64,000 bases of DNA from Leptospira adleri (GCF_002811985.1 NZ_NPDU01000012.1:1-64000); one strand, 5' to 3'; counted from the first letter of the stretch, positions 25,253 through 36,067 are shown. Program-made: numbers and translations. Notes: generated by a model not told the origin, from the sequence alone.

Positions 25253-25858
25253 ATGAGAACAAAGAAAAATCAAATCGGTTTAAGAATGGGAAATATCTTT
25301 TTAACGTATCTGTTCGTTTTACTCTGGATCACTTCCGCAATTCAAGCGGAACCGCTCAATCCGGATCAGTATGAAAAAATAAAATCCGTCGTATTACAAA
25401 CGGGCCATATCGATAAGGAAACGCTCGTGAAGGAAGTCTACGCGATCAATCCGAATCCGCAAGAGTACCTGATTGCGATCTCAAAAGAACCGGGTATGAG
25501 AGTCTATGCGCTATCGCAGATCAATGACTTGATCGCGGACTTCGGAGGAAATTCGGCGAAGACGTATTTAGAATCAACGATTTCGAACGAGAATTTTCAT
25601 CCCTCGGTAAGAAGCGCCGCGGTTTTTGCGTACGGAAAGTCGTACTATCCATCAGATAAAACTCATACTGAGAATTTCTTAAAACAATATCAAAATCACA
25701 ATACGATCGGAAGTACGATTCAGAATACTTTGAAGGATCTCAAGGCCGGGAAAATGAATTCGGTTCGATTTTCGGATCGTTTGAAAAAATCAAATTTGGA
25801 AGGCATCAAAGATAAGAATCTTCGTAGACCCGGCTCCGATCACAAAAAGAACGATTGA
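25253..25858 (+). CDS. Exported HEAT-repeat-like protein
   Basis: The 201-residue product has a signal peptide (hydrophobic residues about 14-30, cut near I-Q-A-E). The rest is helical, with R-V-Y-A-L-S-Q-I-N-D-L-I-A and S-V-R-S-A-A-V-F-A-Y-G-K-S-Y resembling HEAT-type helices, and ends in a basic tail. I do not recognise a specific family. It follows the metalloprotease gene with a 1-bp gap, suggesting an accessory, chaperone or inhibitor role for that enzyme, which is inference only. Confidence 0.68.
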   Translation: MRTKKNQIGLRMGNIFLTYLFVLLWITSAIQAEPLNPDQYEKIKSVVLQTGHIDKETLVKEVYAINPNPQEYLIAISKEPGMRVYALSQINDLIADFGGNSAKTYLESTISNENFHPSVRSAAVFAYGKSYYPSDKTHTENFLKQYQNHNTIGSTIQNTLKDLKAGKMNSVRFSDRLKKSNLEGIKDKNLRRPGSDHKKND

Positions 25859-25905
25859 GAAATTCTCTTTGAACGAGGTCGATCAAATTTGACGAAAAGG
25901 CTGCG

Positions 25906-26583
25906 TCAAGGAGAAGAATCGTTGGGCGTCGCAGTTTGTCTGCAAATTCCCTTTTCTTTCCAGTCCAATTTCCATTCGCTCGCTGAATCGTCTTTAAAAA
26001 GACGAACGATCAAGTTTGTACAGGAATAACGAACGTTATTCTCCATTGATACTTCGTAATCGCCCGAATAACGAAACCAAGAAACGTCTAAATCGCTGCC
26101 GGAGATGGCTTCTCCGATTCTTAAATTTTCGATTGTTTTTCCCTTCCATCGATCTTGCAAAAGGCTCTCTTCGATTAATTTCAGAACGGTTTCTTTGTCA
26201 GGAGATTCTTTTCCCGGATCGGATAAAACGATATTTTTTCCAAAACCCAATTCGGAAAAAAGCCAACCCTTTGTGCGTACAAAAACGTAATTTGCGCCTA
26301 CTTCGGTTCTGGTTACGCTTCCATCTTTGCGTTTTGTCGTGACTAAGAATGGAAATTTGTAAAGTATATCGACGCCCGACTTCGGATCGTCTTTTTCTAT
26401 AAGAACGGGTTCGCCGTTGCTTTCAATAGATTGAATTTTATCTCCGAGATTCTTTTTCAACCAATGAATTTGAACGTCTTTTTTTGCTCTTTCTTCGTCG
26501 GGGGGACCGGCTAATTGTGAGCTCAACAAAGTGGGCATCAAAATGAGCAAAGCAGTTCCAGCTAACGCGAAGACCTTTTTCAT
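25906..26583 (-). CDS. Exported protein of unknown function
   Basis: The 225-residue product carries a clear signal peptide (K-K-V-F-A-L-A-G-T-A-L-L-I-L-M-P, likely cut after S-S-Q-L-A). The mature region has mixed strands and helices, with two cysteines near the C-terminus (S-C-T-N and G-I-C-R) that may form a disulphide. The family is not recognised. It is divergent from the SixA-like gene with a very short gap, so the two promoters are packed together. Confidence 0.66.
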   Translation of the reverse strand: MKKVFALAGTALLILMPTLLSSQLAGPPDEERAKKDVQIHWLKKNLGDKIQSIESNGEPVLIEKDDPKSGVDILYKFPFLVTTKRKDGSVTRTEVGANYVFVRTKGWLFSELGFGKNIVLSDPGKESPDKETVLKLIEESLLQDRWKGKTIENLRIGEAISGSDLDVSWFRYSGDYEVSMENNVRYSCTNLIVRLFKDDSASEWKLDWKEKGICRQTATPNDSSP

Positions 26584-26619
26584 AGCTCCATAATTAAAGA
26601 GATCTTTTACCTCTTGTCA

Positions 26620-27177
26620 ATGAATTTAAAGTTGACCGGAGAAGAGGAAAACGAGAGACAAAGTTCGTTGAAACAAATTCATTTAATCAGACACGCAAAA
26701 TCAGATTGGGAATCCGAATTCAAATCCGATCGCGAAAGACCTCTTTCGGAACGAGGAAAGAAAAACGCTCGATCTCTTCGGAAGTATTTGGAGAAAATTG
26801 AATTTAAAACGGATCTGTTTTTAATTTCTGATTCTAAAAGGACTTTGGATACTTATAAAATTCTTACCAAGCATAAGGATATCTCTTCCGAGATCAAAGT
26901 AACCGAAGAATTGTACGAATCTGATAGCGAAGATATCTTAGTTAAACTTAGAGAATTGGATTCTAATCTAAAGAGTGTGGCATTGTTAGGTCATAATCCT
27001 GGAATTGAAGAAATTGCAAACCGTTTGATCCGAGGAAATGAAGACTTGTCCTTAACCGAATCGATTCTATTAAAATTTCCCACATCCGGATTCTTGAGTA
27101 TACACGCCGACATTGATTCGTGGAAGGAACTCAGCAAGGTTCCCGGAAAAATAATTCGATTTTGGATTCCGGGATGA
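26620..27177 (+). CDS. SixA-like histidine phosphatase
   Basis: The protein belongs to the histidine phosphatase (phosphoglycerate-mutase-like) superfamily, SixA group: H-L-I-R-H-A-K-S-D-W carries the catalytic R-H, R-P-L-S-E-R-G-K-K-N-A is the second element, and L-L-G-H-N-P-G-I-E-E-I-A supplies the second catalytic His. SixA dephosphorylates phosphohistidine on signalling or phosphotransfer proteins. The start is uncertain: in-frame TTG at 26614, ATG at 26620, and TTG at 26668. The last would begin just before the conserved domain and leave a more reasonable 85-bp gap to the divergent gene. The stop overlaps the hpt start by 4 bp. Confidence 0.83.
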   Translation: MNLKLTGEEENERQSSLKQIHLIRHAKSDWESEFKSDRERPLSERGKKNARSLRKYLEKIEFKTDLFLISDSKRTLDTYKILTKHKDISSEIKVTEELYESDSEDILVKLRELDSNLKSVALLGHNPGIEEIANRLIRGNEDLSLTESILLKFPTSGFLSIHADIDSWKELSKVPGKIIRFWIPG

Positions 27178-27719
27178 ATCAAAAAATTTCAGACATTCTT
27201 CATCCTCGTTTCTCCCAAGAAGAAATTGCAAAAAGGGTAAAGTCCTTAGCTTCCGAGATCGCAAAGGATTATAAAAAATTAAATCCTGTTTTTATATGCG
27301 TATTAAAAGGCGGAGTATATTTTTTCTCGGACTTAACAAGAGAGATTCCTTTTTCCGTGGAGATAGATTTTGTACAGGCAAAATCGTATGTTGGTACGGT
27401 TTCTACCGGAAAAATTGATCTGTTAAAGGATATCAACACCGATCTTTCCGATCGTCATGTGATTCTTGTCGAAGATATTTTAGATACGGGTTTCACGTTG
27501 CAATATCTTGTAAGACATATCTTCACGCGGAATCCGGCGAGTCTTGAGATCGTGACACTTTTGCTAAAGGAAAGAAAAAACATTCTCGAATTTCCGGTGA
27601 AATACGTAGGCTGGAGAATCCCGGACGAATTTGTCGTGGGCTACGGTCTTGATTTTGACGGTAAATACCGGAATCTTCCGGATATTCACGTTTTGGAACC
27701 GGGAGATTTCTCCGTTTAA
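27174..27719 (+). CDS. hpt: Hypoxanthine phosphoribosyltransferase
   Basis: The 181-residue enzyme converts hypoxanthine or guanine plus PRPP to IMP or GMP in purine salvage. V-L-K-G-G-V-Y-F-F is the PPi-binding loop, and H-V-I-L-V-E-D-I-L-D-T-G-F-T-L is the PRPP-binding loop with the acidic pair. The C-terminal P-D-E-F-V-V-G-Y-G-L-D-F matches the purine-binding end. An upstream in-frame start exists at 27120, but the ATG at 27174 gives the normal family length and overlaps the SixA-like stop (ATGA), a common coupling arrangement. Confidence 0.92.
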   Translation: MNQKISDILHPRFSQEEIAKRVKSLASEIAKDYKKLNPVFICVLKGGVYFFSDLTREIPFSVEIDFVQAKSYVGTVSTGKIDLLKDINTDLSDRHVILVEDILDTGFTLQYLVRHIFTRNPASLEIVTLLLKERKNILEFPVKYVGWRIPDEFVVGYGLDFDGKYRNLPDIHVLEPGDFSV

Positions 27720-28026
27720 TTGAAGTTTTAGCTGCTACCAATTTCAAAGAACTGATTTATTTTTTTGCGAAACTCCTTCTTTCACAGCAGAAAAATTGAG
27801 AGAAAAAAGATTTCATTTTCAATCTCAAGTTTTTGCGAGATGGAGAAAAAAAATGTTTTTTACCAAAGGAATCTTCTTTAGTTTAGTAAGTAGAATCTTT
27901 TTATAAGATTCTGCCGTTCGCTTATAAGAAACCAGAGAAAGAATGCGATCAAGTTACCGCGTCGTTTTAGGACTTGTGCTTCGGGTTTTTTAAAAAAGAA
28001 ATTAGAATTTAGGACGAACTGTAAAT
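27720..28026. other. AT-rich intergenic region with a hairpin
   Basis: About 300 bp without a convincing gene, between hpt and the CPA2 antiporter. It contains an 8-bp stem-loop, AGAATCTT/AAGATTCT at 27892-27912, followed by CTGCCGTTCG and no T-run. Probably carries the promoter of the antiporter gene. Nothing else recognised. Confidence 0.4.
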
Positions 28027-29790
28027 ATGGAGCATCATTCTCTTTCTCTTTTAAACGATATCGCGTTGAGCATCATCTTTGCGACTTTCTTTTCCCATAT
28101 TGCTAGGGTTACCAAACAGCCGTTGATTCTCGGTTATGTTGCGGGCGGGCTTTTACTCGGACCGAACTTAGGTCTCGGTCTTGTCGTAAATGAAGAAAGT
28201 ATAGAATTAATTTCCGAAATCGGTTTGATTCTTTTGTTATTTATCATAGGTCTTGAAATCGATCTAAAAGAATTGGCGCGGATGGGAAAGTCCATGTTCA
28301 TCCTCGGAATCAGCCAGTTTGTCTTTTGTGTTCTCTTCGGATTAATTTTCTTCAAAGGAATTCTCGCCGGATCTCCCGGAAAATTCGATCTTCTTTACTT
28401 TGCGATCGCGCTTGCGATCAGTTCGACGATGATCGTCGTCAAACTTCTTCACGATAAATTCGAAGTGAGTACGATCGCTGGCCGACTTACCATCGGCGTG
28501 CTCGTTCTTCAAGATATTTGGGCGATCATTTTTATGGGCGTTCAACCGAATCTTCAGGATCCTCAGATTCTTAAGATTGCGAGTTCGCTCGGAATCGGAC
28601 TGGTTCTCATCGGAGTCGCTTTTTTAATCAGTAGATTCTTTCTTTCCAGATTGTTTGAAGCGGCCGCCTCCAAACCGGAACTCATTTTAATCACGTCCAT
28701 TGCTTGGTGTTTTTTACTTTGCGGCTTCGCGGAAAGAGCTGGTCTTTCAAAAGAAATGGGCGCCTTGATCGCTGGAGTGAGCATCGCGGCGTTTCCCTAT
28801 GGAGCCGATGTAATCGCAAAACTTTCGGGAATCCGAGATTTTTTTATCACTCTTTTTTTTGTGGCCCTCGGAATGAAAATTCCGATTCCTTCGATTCAGA
28901 TCATCAGTATTTCTTTGATCGCCGTTGCCTTTGTGATCGTGAGTCGAGTGATTACAGTCGCGACTCCCGTTTATTTTTCTGGAAAAGGTTTGAGGGCCGG
29001 CGTCGTAACCGGTTTAAATTTGGCGCAGATCAGCGAATTCTCGCTCGTGATTCTTTCATTGGGAATGGGTTACGGACATATCAGCAAAGAATTGGAATCG
29101 ACAGTTTTGACTTCGATGATTCTCGCATCCGTAGTTTCCACTTATATCATACTTTTTAACGATCCGATTTCGAGATTCATCTTACGAATGTTAGCCGGAA
29201 TCGGTCTCAAGGAAAAAGAAGAGAACCGTACCGAGTCCGATCTTACCGGTCAACCGAAACGGGATATCGTAATTCTGGGTTATTTTAGAATCGCTCAAGG
29301 ACTTTTGGAAGGGATCGAAAGGGAAAAACCGGAATGGTTGAATCGGATTCTTATCGTGGATTTTAATCCCGTCTTTAGACAGGCTTTGGAAGCGAAGGGG
29401 ATACGATGGGCGTACGGAGATCTTGCCAATCCGGAAACACTGCATCATTTGGGAATCGAAGACGCAAGATACGTGATCTGTACGATTTCCGATATGATTT
29501 TGAAAGGTACAACCAATCGAAGACTTTTGGAATCTCTGAAAACGATCTGTCATCACACACAACCTTCCATCGTACTTACGACCGACGACGCGAAAGAGGC
29601 GGACGTCCTCGTAGAAAGCGGCGCGGCTCATGTCATCGTTCCGGGAAGAATCAGCGGAATGTCCCTTTTCAAAGAAATGAAAACGATCGTCGATCATTCT
29701 AAAAACGGTCATGAAAAGACGAACGCTCCTACGAAAAAAAAATCCGTGAAAAAGAAAGCCGCGGCGAAGTCTAAAGTTCGAGGAAAATGA
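28027..29790 (+). CDS. CPA2-family cation:proton antiporter with TrkA-N domain
   Basis: The 587-residue protein has about 12-13 membrane helices (residues 10-385) of the Na_H_exchanger/KefB type: P-L-I-L-G-Y-V-A-G-G-L-L-L-G-P near 32, E-I-G-L-I-L-L-L-F-I-I-G-L-E near 65, and the double-Gly/Asp region V-L-Q-D-I-W near 162. Residues about 412-545 form a cytoplasmic Rossmann TrkA-N domain (D-I-V-I-L-G-Y, then D-F-N-P and Y-G-D-L-A-N-P), which binds nucleotides and gates transport in Kef-type systems. A Lys/Ala-rich tail follows. Likely K+ or Na+/H+ exchange for pH or osmotic control. The DUF1289 gene begins immediately after its stop. Confidence 0.88.
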   Translation: MEHHSLSLLNDIALSIIFATFFSHIARVTKQPLILGYVAGGLLLGPNLGLGLVVNEESIELISEIGLILLLFIIGLEIDLKELARMGKSMFILGISQFVFCVLFGLIFFKGILAGSPGKFDLLYFAIALAISSTMIVVKLLHDKFEVSTIAGRLTIGVLVLQDIWAIIFMGVQPNLQDPQILKIASSLGIGLVLIGVAFLISRFFLSRLFEAAASKPELILITSIAWCFLLCGFAERAGLSKEMGALIAGVSIAAFPYGADVIAKLSGIRDFFITLFFVALGMKIPIPSIQIISISLIAVAFVIVSRVITVATPVYFSGKGLRAGVVTGLNLAQISEFSLVILSLGMGYGHISKELESTVLTSMILASVVSTYIILFNDPISRFILRMLAGIGLKEKEENRTESDLTGQPKRDIVILGYFRIAQGLLEGIEREKPEWLNRILIVDFNPVFRQALEAKGIRWAYGDLANPETLHHLGIEDARYVICTISDMILKGTTNRRLLESLKTICHHTQPSIVLTTDDAKEADVLVESGAAHVIVPGRISGMSLFKEMKTIVDHSKNGHEKTNAPTKKKSVKKKAAAKSKVRGK

Positions 29791-29994
29791 ATGGTTCGTT
29801 CTCCGTGTAATAAAATCTGCACGATGGATTTTGAAACCGGATTTTGCGAAGGTTGTTTTCGAACGATCGAAGAAATCGGAAATTGGTCTCGTTATTCCGA
29901 CTTAGAAAGGGAGAATCTTTTCTTGATCGTCCGATCTAGAAAGGAAGAGATTCTTTCCCGGAAAAAAAAGATCAAAAAAGAAATCGAGTTTTAG
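29791..29994 (+). CDS. DUF1289 domain small protein
   Basis: The 67-residue protein has the DUF1289 pattern of four cysteines, S-P-C-N-K-I-C-T-M-D and G-F-C-E-G-C-F-R-T, followed by I-G-N-W-S-R-Y-S-D. It is a small, probably metal-binding protein of unknown function, with a Lys-rich tail. The ATG directly follows the antiporter's TGA, so it is translationally coupled. Confidence 0.85.
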   Translation: MVRSPCNKICTMDFETGFCEGCFRTIEEIGNWSRYSDLERENLFLIVRSRKEEILSRKKKIKKEIEF

Positions 29995-30109
29995 AATTTC
30001 CCTCTTTCATTCATTTAAAATGAAATTGTCTCTCCGACAAACGCAGACTTTCTTCGAAAAATTCTTGCACGGGTTTTAAGACCGTTGCGTAAGTTACGGC
30101 AAAATCCGA

Positions 30110-31321
30110 TTAAGAAAGAATTTTATAAATTTCTAATGTTTTTTCTGCGGAACGTTTCCAGGAAAATCTTTTCGAATTCTTTTTTCCTTTCGGTACGAGA
30201 GCCTTTGTTTCTTTCGAATTCTTAAAAAAACGTTCTAATAGTTGTTTTAATTCCTCCGGTTGATCCGGAGAAAAATATGAAACGGTTTCTTCCAGCATTT
30301 CGGGCATAACCGTCGCGTTGGAAGAAAACACGGGACATCCGCAGGCCTGAGCTTCCAGAGGAGGAAATCCAAATCCTTCGTATTTGGAAGGAAAGATCAA
30401 AACTCCGGCGCAAGAATAAAGACAACGAAGTTCTTCCAAGGAAAGCCGTTCCATCGGAAGAATTCGATTTTTATAATCCTGGACTTCCGGCTCGAGATAA
30501 TCCGGAATTTTTCCCGAAGCGCCTCCGAGGACCCAACTCGATTTTAAGATCTTAGAATCCCAAAAGAATTTTAGAACGTTTAAGACGAAGTTTAAATTCT
30601 TATGACCCTTTCCGATTCCCACACTGAGCAAATATCCTTCTTTGAGTTTGTATTTTTTTAAGAATTTTTTTTTCTCTTCGGACGAAGCGGGATAAAAAAC
30701 GGATTCGTCGATTCCATTCGGAATCACTTCGATCGTATCTTTTGAAAAATGAAAAACTGATTCCAAATCCCGTGCGGTATATCGAGAAACGGAAACGACT
30801 TGTTTTGAGAAAAATCGGATCAATCGAAATACGATCTGCATATAGATTCTTTTTGCAAAACTTGAATGAAATTCTTTCATACGAAACGGAATGATATCGT
30901 GAATCGTGACGATAACTTTTGAAAGATAAAGCAGCGGAGCGTTAAAATGAGGAATATCCAAAAGATCCATCTCCCTCATCAACGGATGTCCGAAAAATTC
31001 TTTCAGAGAATAGATCGGAACTTCGTAGGATATTACCGGATAAGAATAGGATTCCGATCCGCTCGCGCGAGAATTCGAAGGACCGTCACTTTGCGGTTCC
31101 TTTTTAAGACCGGAAATTTCATGGCAGGAAATTCCTTCCTTTCGGATTGTTTCCGAATTTCCAAAAAGAAATATCTGAAAATTCATCTTCTCCGCCAAAG
31201 GGCCGATGTATTTAAGAATTCCCCGGATTCTCATCCCGATCCCGGAATGTGCGATCATACGGGCGTCTAACCCGATCTTTACGGGTCGATCTCGTTTTGT
31301 TCGGAAATTCTCGACGTTCAT
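30110..31321 (-). CDS. Glycosyltransferase family 4 protein
   Basis: From the ATG at 31321 the product is 403 residues; the open frame extends upstream to a TTG at 31438, but that extension is basic, not family-like and lacks a ribosome-binding site. The N-terminal domain begins V-K-I-G-L-D-A-R-M. The C-terminal GT-B domain has L-L-S-V-G-I-G-K-G-H-K-N-L (the sugar-nucleotide region) and K-Y-E-G-F-G-F-P-P-L-E-A-Q-A-C-G-C-P, the E-x7-E motif of GT4 retaining transferases. Likely builds an envelope polysaccharide; donor and acceptor are unknown. It is not in a visible polysaccharide cluster. Confidence 0.85.
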   Translation of the reverse strand: MNVENFRTKRDRPVKIGLDARMIAHSGIGMRIRGILKYIGPLAEKMNFQIFLFGNSETIRKEGISCHEISGLKKEPQSDGPSNSRASGSESYSYPVISYEVPIYSLKEFFGHPLMREMDLLDIPHFNAPLLYLSKVIVTIHDIIPFRMKEFHSSFAKRIYMQIVFRLIRFFSKQVVSVSRYTARDLESVFHFSKDTIEVIPNGIDESVFYPASSEEKKKFLKKYKLKEGYLLSVGIGKGHKNLNFVLNVLKFFWDSKILKSSWVLGGASGKIPDYLEPEVQDYKNRILPMERLSLEELRCLYSCAGVLIFPSKYEGFGFPPLEAQACGCPVFSSNATVMPEMLEETVSYFSPDQPEELKQLLERFFKNSKETKALVPKGKKNSKRFSWKRSAEKTLEIYKILS

Positions 31322-31512
31322 GATAGGACAAATTCGCTCGCGGTGGGAAATCCGCAAGAAAATCAAAATCCGATGGAAGATTCTATAGCCTATTTTGAGA
31401 ATGGGAATGTTCTCTCTTGGGATTCTAAAAAAGATCAACCGAATTCTTCGAAATAGAATCTAACAAGAGACCCTGATCCAATCTTAGGAAATATAACTGA
31501 AGAGAGTTTAAA

Positions 31513-32064
31513 TTGGAAGAAGAAGTTGTAAAAATTCTAAAATCGATCGGCGAAGATCCGAACAGAGAAGGACTTCGTGATACTCCGAAAAGAGTTTCGA
31601 AGGCCTATGATTTTTTGACCTCGGGATATCGAGCCGATATCAATACGCTGGTAAACGGAGCGATCTTTGACGAACCGACCGAAGGAATGGTATTGGTGAG
31701 AGACATCGAAATGTATTCTCTCTGCGAACATCACCTTTTGCCTTTTTACGGACGGGCTCACGTCGCTTATCTTCCAAATAAGAAGATCATTGGGATCAGC
31801 AAAATTCCAAGGATCGTGGACGTTTTCGCGAGAAGACTTCAAGTGCAGGAGCGCCTTACGGAACAAATTGCGTATGCGATACAAGAAGTTCTCGATCCGC
31901 AAGGAGTCGCCGTTGTGATCAAAGCGAAACATCTTTGTATGATGATGCGCGGCGTTGAAAAACAAAACTCGGAATTGTTCACGTCGTGTATGTTGGGAGC
32001 TTTCAAAGACAATATGGTGACTCGTTCCGAATTCTTAGATTTGATCCGAACCGGTTCCACCTAA
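31513..32064 (+). CDS. folE: GTP cyclohydrolase I
   Basis: FolE converts GTP to dihydroneopterin triphosphate, the first step of folate (and queuosine) synthesis. The 183-residue length is typical. Zinc ligands are visible: C71 and H74 in [10 protein letters not shown], and C142 in H-L-C-M-M-M-R-G. The start is TTG at 31513 with GAAGAGAG upstream. A hairpin follows the stop. acs lies downstream. Confidence 0.94.
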   Translation: MEEEVVKILKSIGEDPNREGLRDTPKRVSKAYDFLTSGYRADINTLVNGAIFDEPTEGMVLVRDIEMYSLCEHHLLPFYGRAHVAYLPNKKIIGISKIPRIVDVFARRLQVQERLTEQIAYAIQEVLDPQGVAVVIKAKHLCMMMRGVEKQNSELFTSCMLGAFKDNMVTRSEFLDLIRTGST

Positions 32065-32073
32065 GTAACGAAG

Positions 32074-32107
32074 ACCTCCTCTCCTTGCGAATTCGTTGCG
32101 AGGAGGT
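32074..32107 (+). terminator. Hairpin after folE
   Basis: ACCTCCTC (32074-32081) pairs with GAGGAGGT (32100-32107), and the enclosed region contains a further GCGAATTCGT self-complementary core. A short T-containing stretch follows. Most likely the folE terminator. The arms also mask a GGAGG sequence located 76 bp before the acs start. Confidence 0.55.
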
Positions 32108-32182
32108 TTCTCGTTTGATTTTCCGCAATTTGGTAGACAGAGAAAAAAAAAGAAACATTCTTTACCGAATCTGGAGGAAGTC

Positions 32183-34147
32183 ATGGCAAAAGAACGGATC
32201 GTTCCACCGTCGGCAGATTTCAAAAAAAAAGCTAACCTCAGTCTCAAAGAATACAAATCACTTTATAAAGAATCCATAGAAAACCCGAACAAGTTTTGGG
32301 GAAGAGAAGCCAACCGACTCACTTGGTTTAAAAAGTGGACTAAGGTTCTCAGTCACGATTTTAAAAACGCAAAAGTAGAATGGTTCAAGGGAGGAAAGCT
32401 CAACGTTTCCTACAACTGTTTGGATCGTTATATCCAGACTTCGCACAAAAACAAAGCGGCTTTGATTTGGGAAGGCGATAGTCCTTCCGAATCGAGAGTT
32501 CTTACTTATTACGATCTATATAGAGAAGTGAATCGTTTCGCGAACGTTTTAAAAAAATACGGAGTGAAAAAGGGAGATCGGGTTTTGGTTTATCTTCCGA
32601 TGATTCCCGAGTTAGCCATTACAATTCTTGCATGTTCCCGTATTGGTGCGATACATTCGGTTGTATTCGGAGGATTTTCCCCCGAGGCTCTTCAAAGCAG
32701 AATCGACGATTGTAAACCGAAATTGATCGTAACCGCCGACGGAGGTTATCGCGGCGGAAAACCGGTGGAGCTCAAAAAGAACGTGGACGTTGCGATCGGC
32801 GCGGCTACGGAAAAAGTCAAAAGTGTGATCGTGGTCAGAAGAACCGGAAACGAATCCGGGCTCGTTTGGAAGGACGGACAAGATCACTGGTATCATTTTT
32901 TAATGAACGATCCGGAATTGCCGGAATACTGCAAACCCGAACCTATGGATGCGGAAGATCCTCTTTTTATTCTTTATACTTCCGGTTCTACGGGAAAACC
33001 GAAGGGTGTTTTGCACACAACGGGCGGTTATCTACTCGGAGCTAATTTAACTTTTCATTATGTATTCGATATCAAACCGGAGGATACGTATTGGTGCACG
33101 GCTGATATCGGGTGGGTTACGGGACATTCTTATCTTGTATACGGTCCGCTTTCCAACGGAGCTTCTTCGGTGATGTTTGAAGGAGTTCCTTCTTATCCCG
33201 ACGCGGGAAGATTTTGGGACGTGATCGATAAATACGGAGTCAACGTGTTTTATACGGCTCCCACGGCGATCCGCGCTTTGATGCGGGAAGGATTGGAGCC
33301 GATTAAAAAAAGAAATTTGAGTTCGCTTCGACTTCTCGGATCCGTGGGCGAGCCGATCAATCCGGAAGCGTGGGAATGGTATTATAAGAATATTGGAAAG
33401 AGCCGTTGTCCGATCGTGGATACTTGGTGGCAAACCGAAACCGGATCGATCATGATCACCGCGCTTCCCGGAGCGATTCCGCAAAAACCCGGATCCGCAA
33501 CGTTGCCTTTCTTCGGCGTACAGCCGGTTCTTGTGGATAACGAAGGAAAGGAACTCACCGATAAGGGAGAAGTATCCGGAAATCTCTGTATCAAAGGACC
33601 TTGGCCTTCGATGATGCGGGGAGTTTACGGGGATTCCAAAAGATTCTTCGATACTTATTTTTCACAGTTCAAAGGTTATTATTTTACCGGAGACGGTGCG
33701 AGAAGGGACAAGGACGGTTACTATTGGATCACGGGAAGAGTGGACGACGTGATCAACGTATCCGGTCATAGAATCGGAAGCGCCGAAGTCGAAAGCGCAC
33801 TTGTGGAAAATAAATCCGTGGCCGAAGCCGCAGTCGTGGGTTTTCCCCACGATATCAAAGGTCAGGGCATTTACGCCTATGTGACCGTGAAGGAAGGAGT
33901 TACCACAAACGACGAACTCAAAAAAGAACTCATCGCAACCGTCGAAAAAGTGATCGGTAAAATCGCAAGACCGGACGTGATTCATTGGGCGCCTGGTTTA
34001 CCGAAAACTCGCTCCGGTAAAATTATGAGAAGAATTTTGAGAAAGATCGCTTCTGCGGAATTCGAGGGATTGGGTGATACTTCTACTCTCGCAGATCCTT
34101 CGGTGGTTCAGAAGTTGATCGACGATAAGAAAGAATTTCACAGCTAA
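32183..34147 (+). CDS. acs: Acetyl-CoA synthetase
   Basis: The 654-residue enzyme makes acetyl-CoA from acetate, ATP and CoA. Core motif [10 protein letters not shown] starts at residue 266, W-W-Q-T-E-T-G is the A5 motif, [10 protein letters not shown] is A7, and P-K-T-R-S-G-K (607-613) carries the acylatable Lys613. The open frame extends 29 codons upstream, but the ATG at 32183 has GGAGGAAG six nucleotides before it and matches the family start. The TAA overlaps the ribosome-binding site of the next gene. Confidence 0.95.
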   Translation: MAKERIVPPSADFKKKANLSLKEYKSLYKESIENPNKFWGREANRLTWFKKWTKVLSHDFKNAKVEWFKGGKLNVSYNCLDRYIQTSHKNKAALIWEGDSPSESRVLTYYDLYREVNRFANVLKKYGVKKGDRVLVYLPMIPELAITILACSRIGAIHSVVFGGFSPEALQSRIDDCKPKLIVTADGGYRGGKPVELKKNVDVAIGAATEKVKSVIVVRRTGNESGLVWKDGQDHWYHFLMNDPELPEYCKPEPMDAEDPLFILYTSGSTGKPKGVLHTTGGYLLGANLTFHYVFDIKPEDTYWCTADIGWVTGHSYLVYGPLSNGASSVMFEGVPSYPDAGRFWDVIDKYGVNVFYTAPTAIRALMREGLEPIKKRNLSSLRLLGSVGEPINPEAWEWYYKNIGKSRCPIVDTWWQTETGSIMITALPGAIPQKPGSATLPFFGVQPVLVDNEGKELTDKGEVSGNLCIKGPWPSMMRGVYGDSKRFFDTYFSQFKGYYFTGDGARRDKDGYYWITGRVDDVINVSGHRIGSAEVESALVENKSVAEAAVVGFPHDIKGQGIYAYVTVKEGVTTNDELKKELIATVEKVIGKIARPDVIHWAPGLPKTRSGKIMRRILRKIASAEFEGLGDTSTLADPSVVQKLIDDKKEFHS

Positions 34148-34158
34148 GGAGAAAGAAT

Positions 34159-34932
34159 CTGGTCGGTCCGAAAAGAATCATTTGTCTCACCGAAGAAACG
34201 ACCGAGCTGCTTTATCTTTTAGGAGAAGAGGATCGTATCGTCGGAATCTCCGCATATACGGTTCGTCCTCTCCGTGCGAAGACTGAAAAGCCGAAAGTTT
34301 CTGCGTTTATCAATGGAAACGTAAAGAAGATCAAAGAATTAAAACCGGACCTTGTGATCGGATTCTCGGATATCCAAGCGAATCTCGCAAAAGACTTGAT
34401 AGCGGAAGGTCTGAACGTCCTCGTTACAAATCAAAGAACGATTTCCGAAATTATGGAAACCATGCTTTTGTTCGGTTCGATAGTCGGCAAAACGAAAGAA
34501 ACGGAAAATTTGATCGACGGATGGAAAGCGAAGTTGGAAAGAATTCGGAAGGAGAACTTATCTAAAAATCATCCGAGAGTTTTCTTTCAAGAATGGGATG
34601 AACCGATCATCACCGGAATCTCCTGGGTAGGAGAATTGATTGAAGCCGCCGGAGGAAAGGATTGTTTCGAAGATCTCAGAAATAAATCCATGGCGAACGA
34701 AAGAATCGTTTCATCCAAAGTTGTCGCGGAAAAAAATCCGGATGTCTATCTCGGTTCTTGGTGCGGAAAGCCCGTAAACTTTGATTGGGTTCGAACTCAT
34801 CCGGATTGGAAGGACACGAACGCGATTCGAAATCAAAAAATTTTCGAATTGGATCCTTCGATCATCCTTCAACCGGGGCCTGCCCTTTTCGAAGAAGGGA
34901 TCGACCAACTCGTAAAATTTATTCATTCTTAG
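34159..34932 (+). CDS. BtuF/FhuD-type substrate-binding domain protein, apparent CTG start
   Basis: The periplasmic-binding-protein-like (PF01497 type) fold is visible from R-I-I-C-L-T-E-E-T-T-E-L-L-Y-L-L-G through G-N-V-K-K-I-K-E-L-K-P-D-L-V-I-G to F-E-E-G-I-D-Q-L. No ATG, GTG or TTG lies upstream of the domain in frame; the first is an internal GTG at 34354, which would delete about 65 conserved residues. AAGGAG at 34146-34151, overlapping the acs stop, is 7 nt before CTG at 34159, so CTG initiation is the best explanation (257 residues). There is no signal peptide, so it may be cytoplasmic, as in the 'cobalamin-binding protein' group. No permease or ATPase gene is adjacent. A sequence error is the alternative. 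Confidence 0.72.
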   Translation: MVGPKRIICLTEETTELLYLLGEEDRIVGISAYTVRPLRAKTEKPKVSAFINGNVKKIKELKPDLVIGFSDIQANLAKDLIAEGLNVLVTNQRTISEIMETMLLFGSIVGKTKETENLIDGWKAKLERIRKENLSKNHPRVFFQEWDEPIITGISWVGELIEAAGGKDCFEDLRNKSMANERIVSSKVVAEKNPDVYLGSWCGKPVNFDWVRTHPDWKDTNAIRNQKIFELDPSIILQPGPALFEEGIDQLVKFIHS

Positions 34933-35227
34933 CGGAAGAGTTGTTCGTTTGCCCGATCTTCGTATGTTTTCCTTTTACAAGTTTCAGATTTTTGTTTTTT
35001 TAAAGAATGGTAATCACGGAAAAAATACCGCTCTCCAATTTTACTTAGAAACGTACTTAAAGTCCGTTTTAAGACGTTTTCAGAGAATATACGGTTTGTC
35101 GGAACAAATTAAAGTCATATTTTTTGGTTGCAAAAGAGTTGAAAATATTTCCTAAAACGATTTCAAAAAAATCAAAAATAGCAAGGATCGGGTTTTAAAA
35201 AATAACCTTTGAGATATTCTTTTTGAT

Positions 35228-36067
<840 letters not shown>

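Noticed and set aside
28704..29159. 151-codon frame inside the CPA2 antiporter gene
   Set aside because: Arg/Phe/Ser-rich shadow translation of a clear membrane-protein gene.
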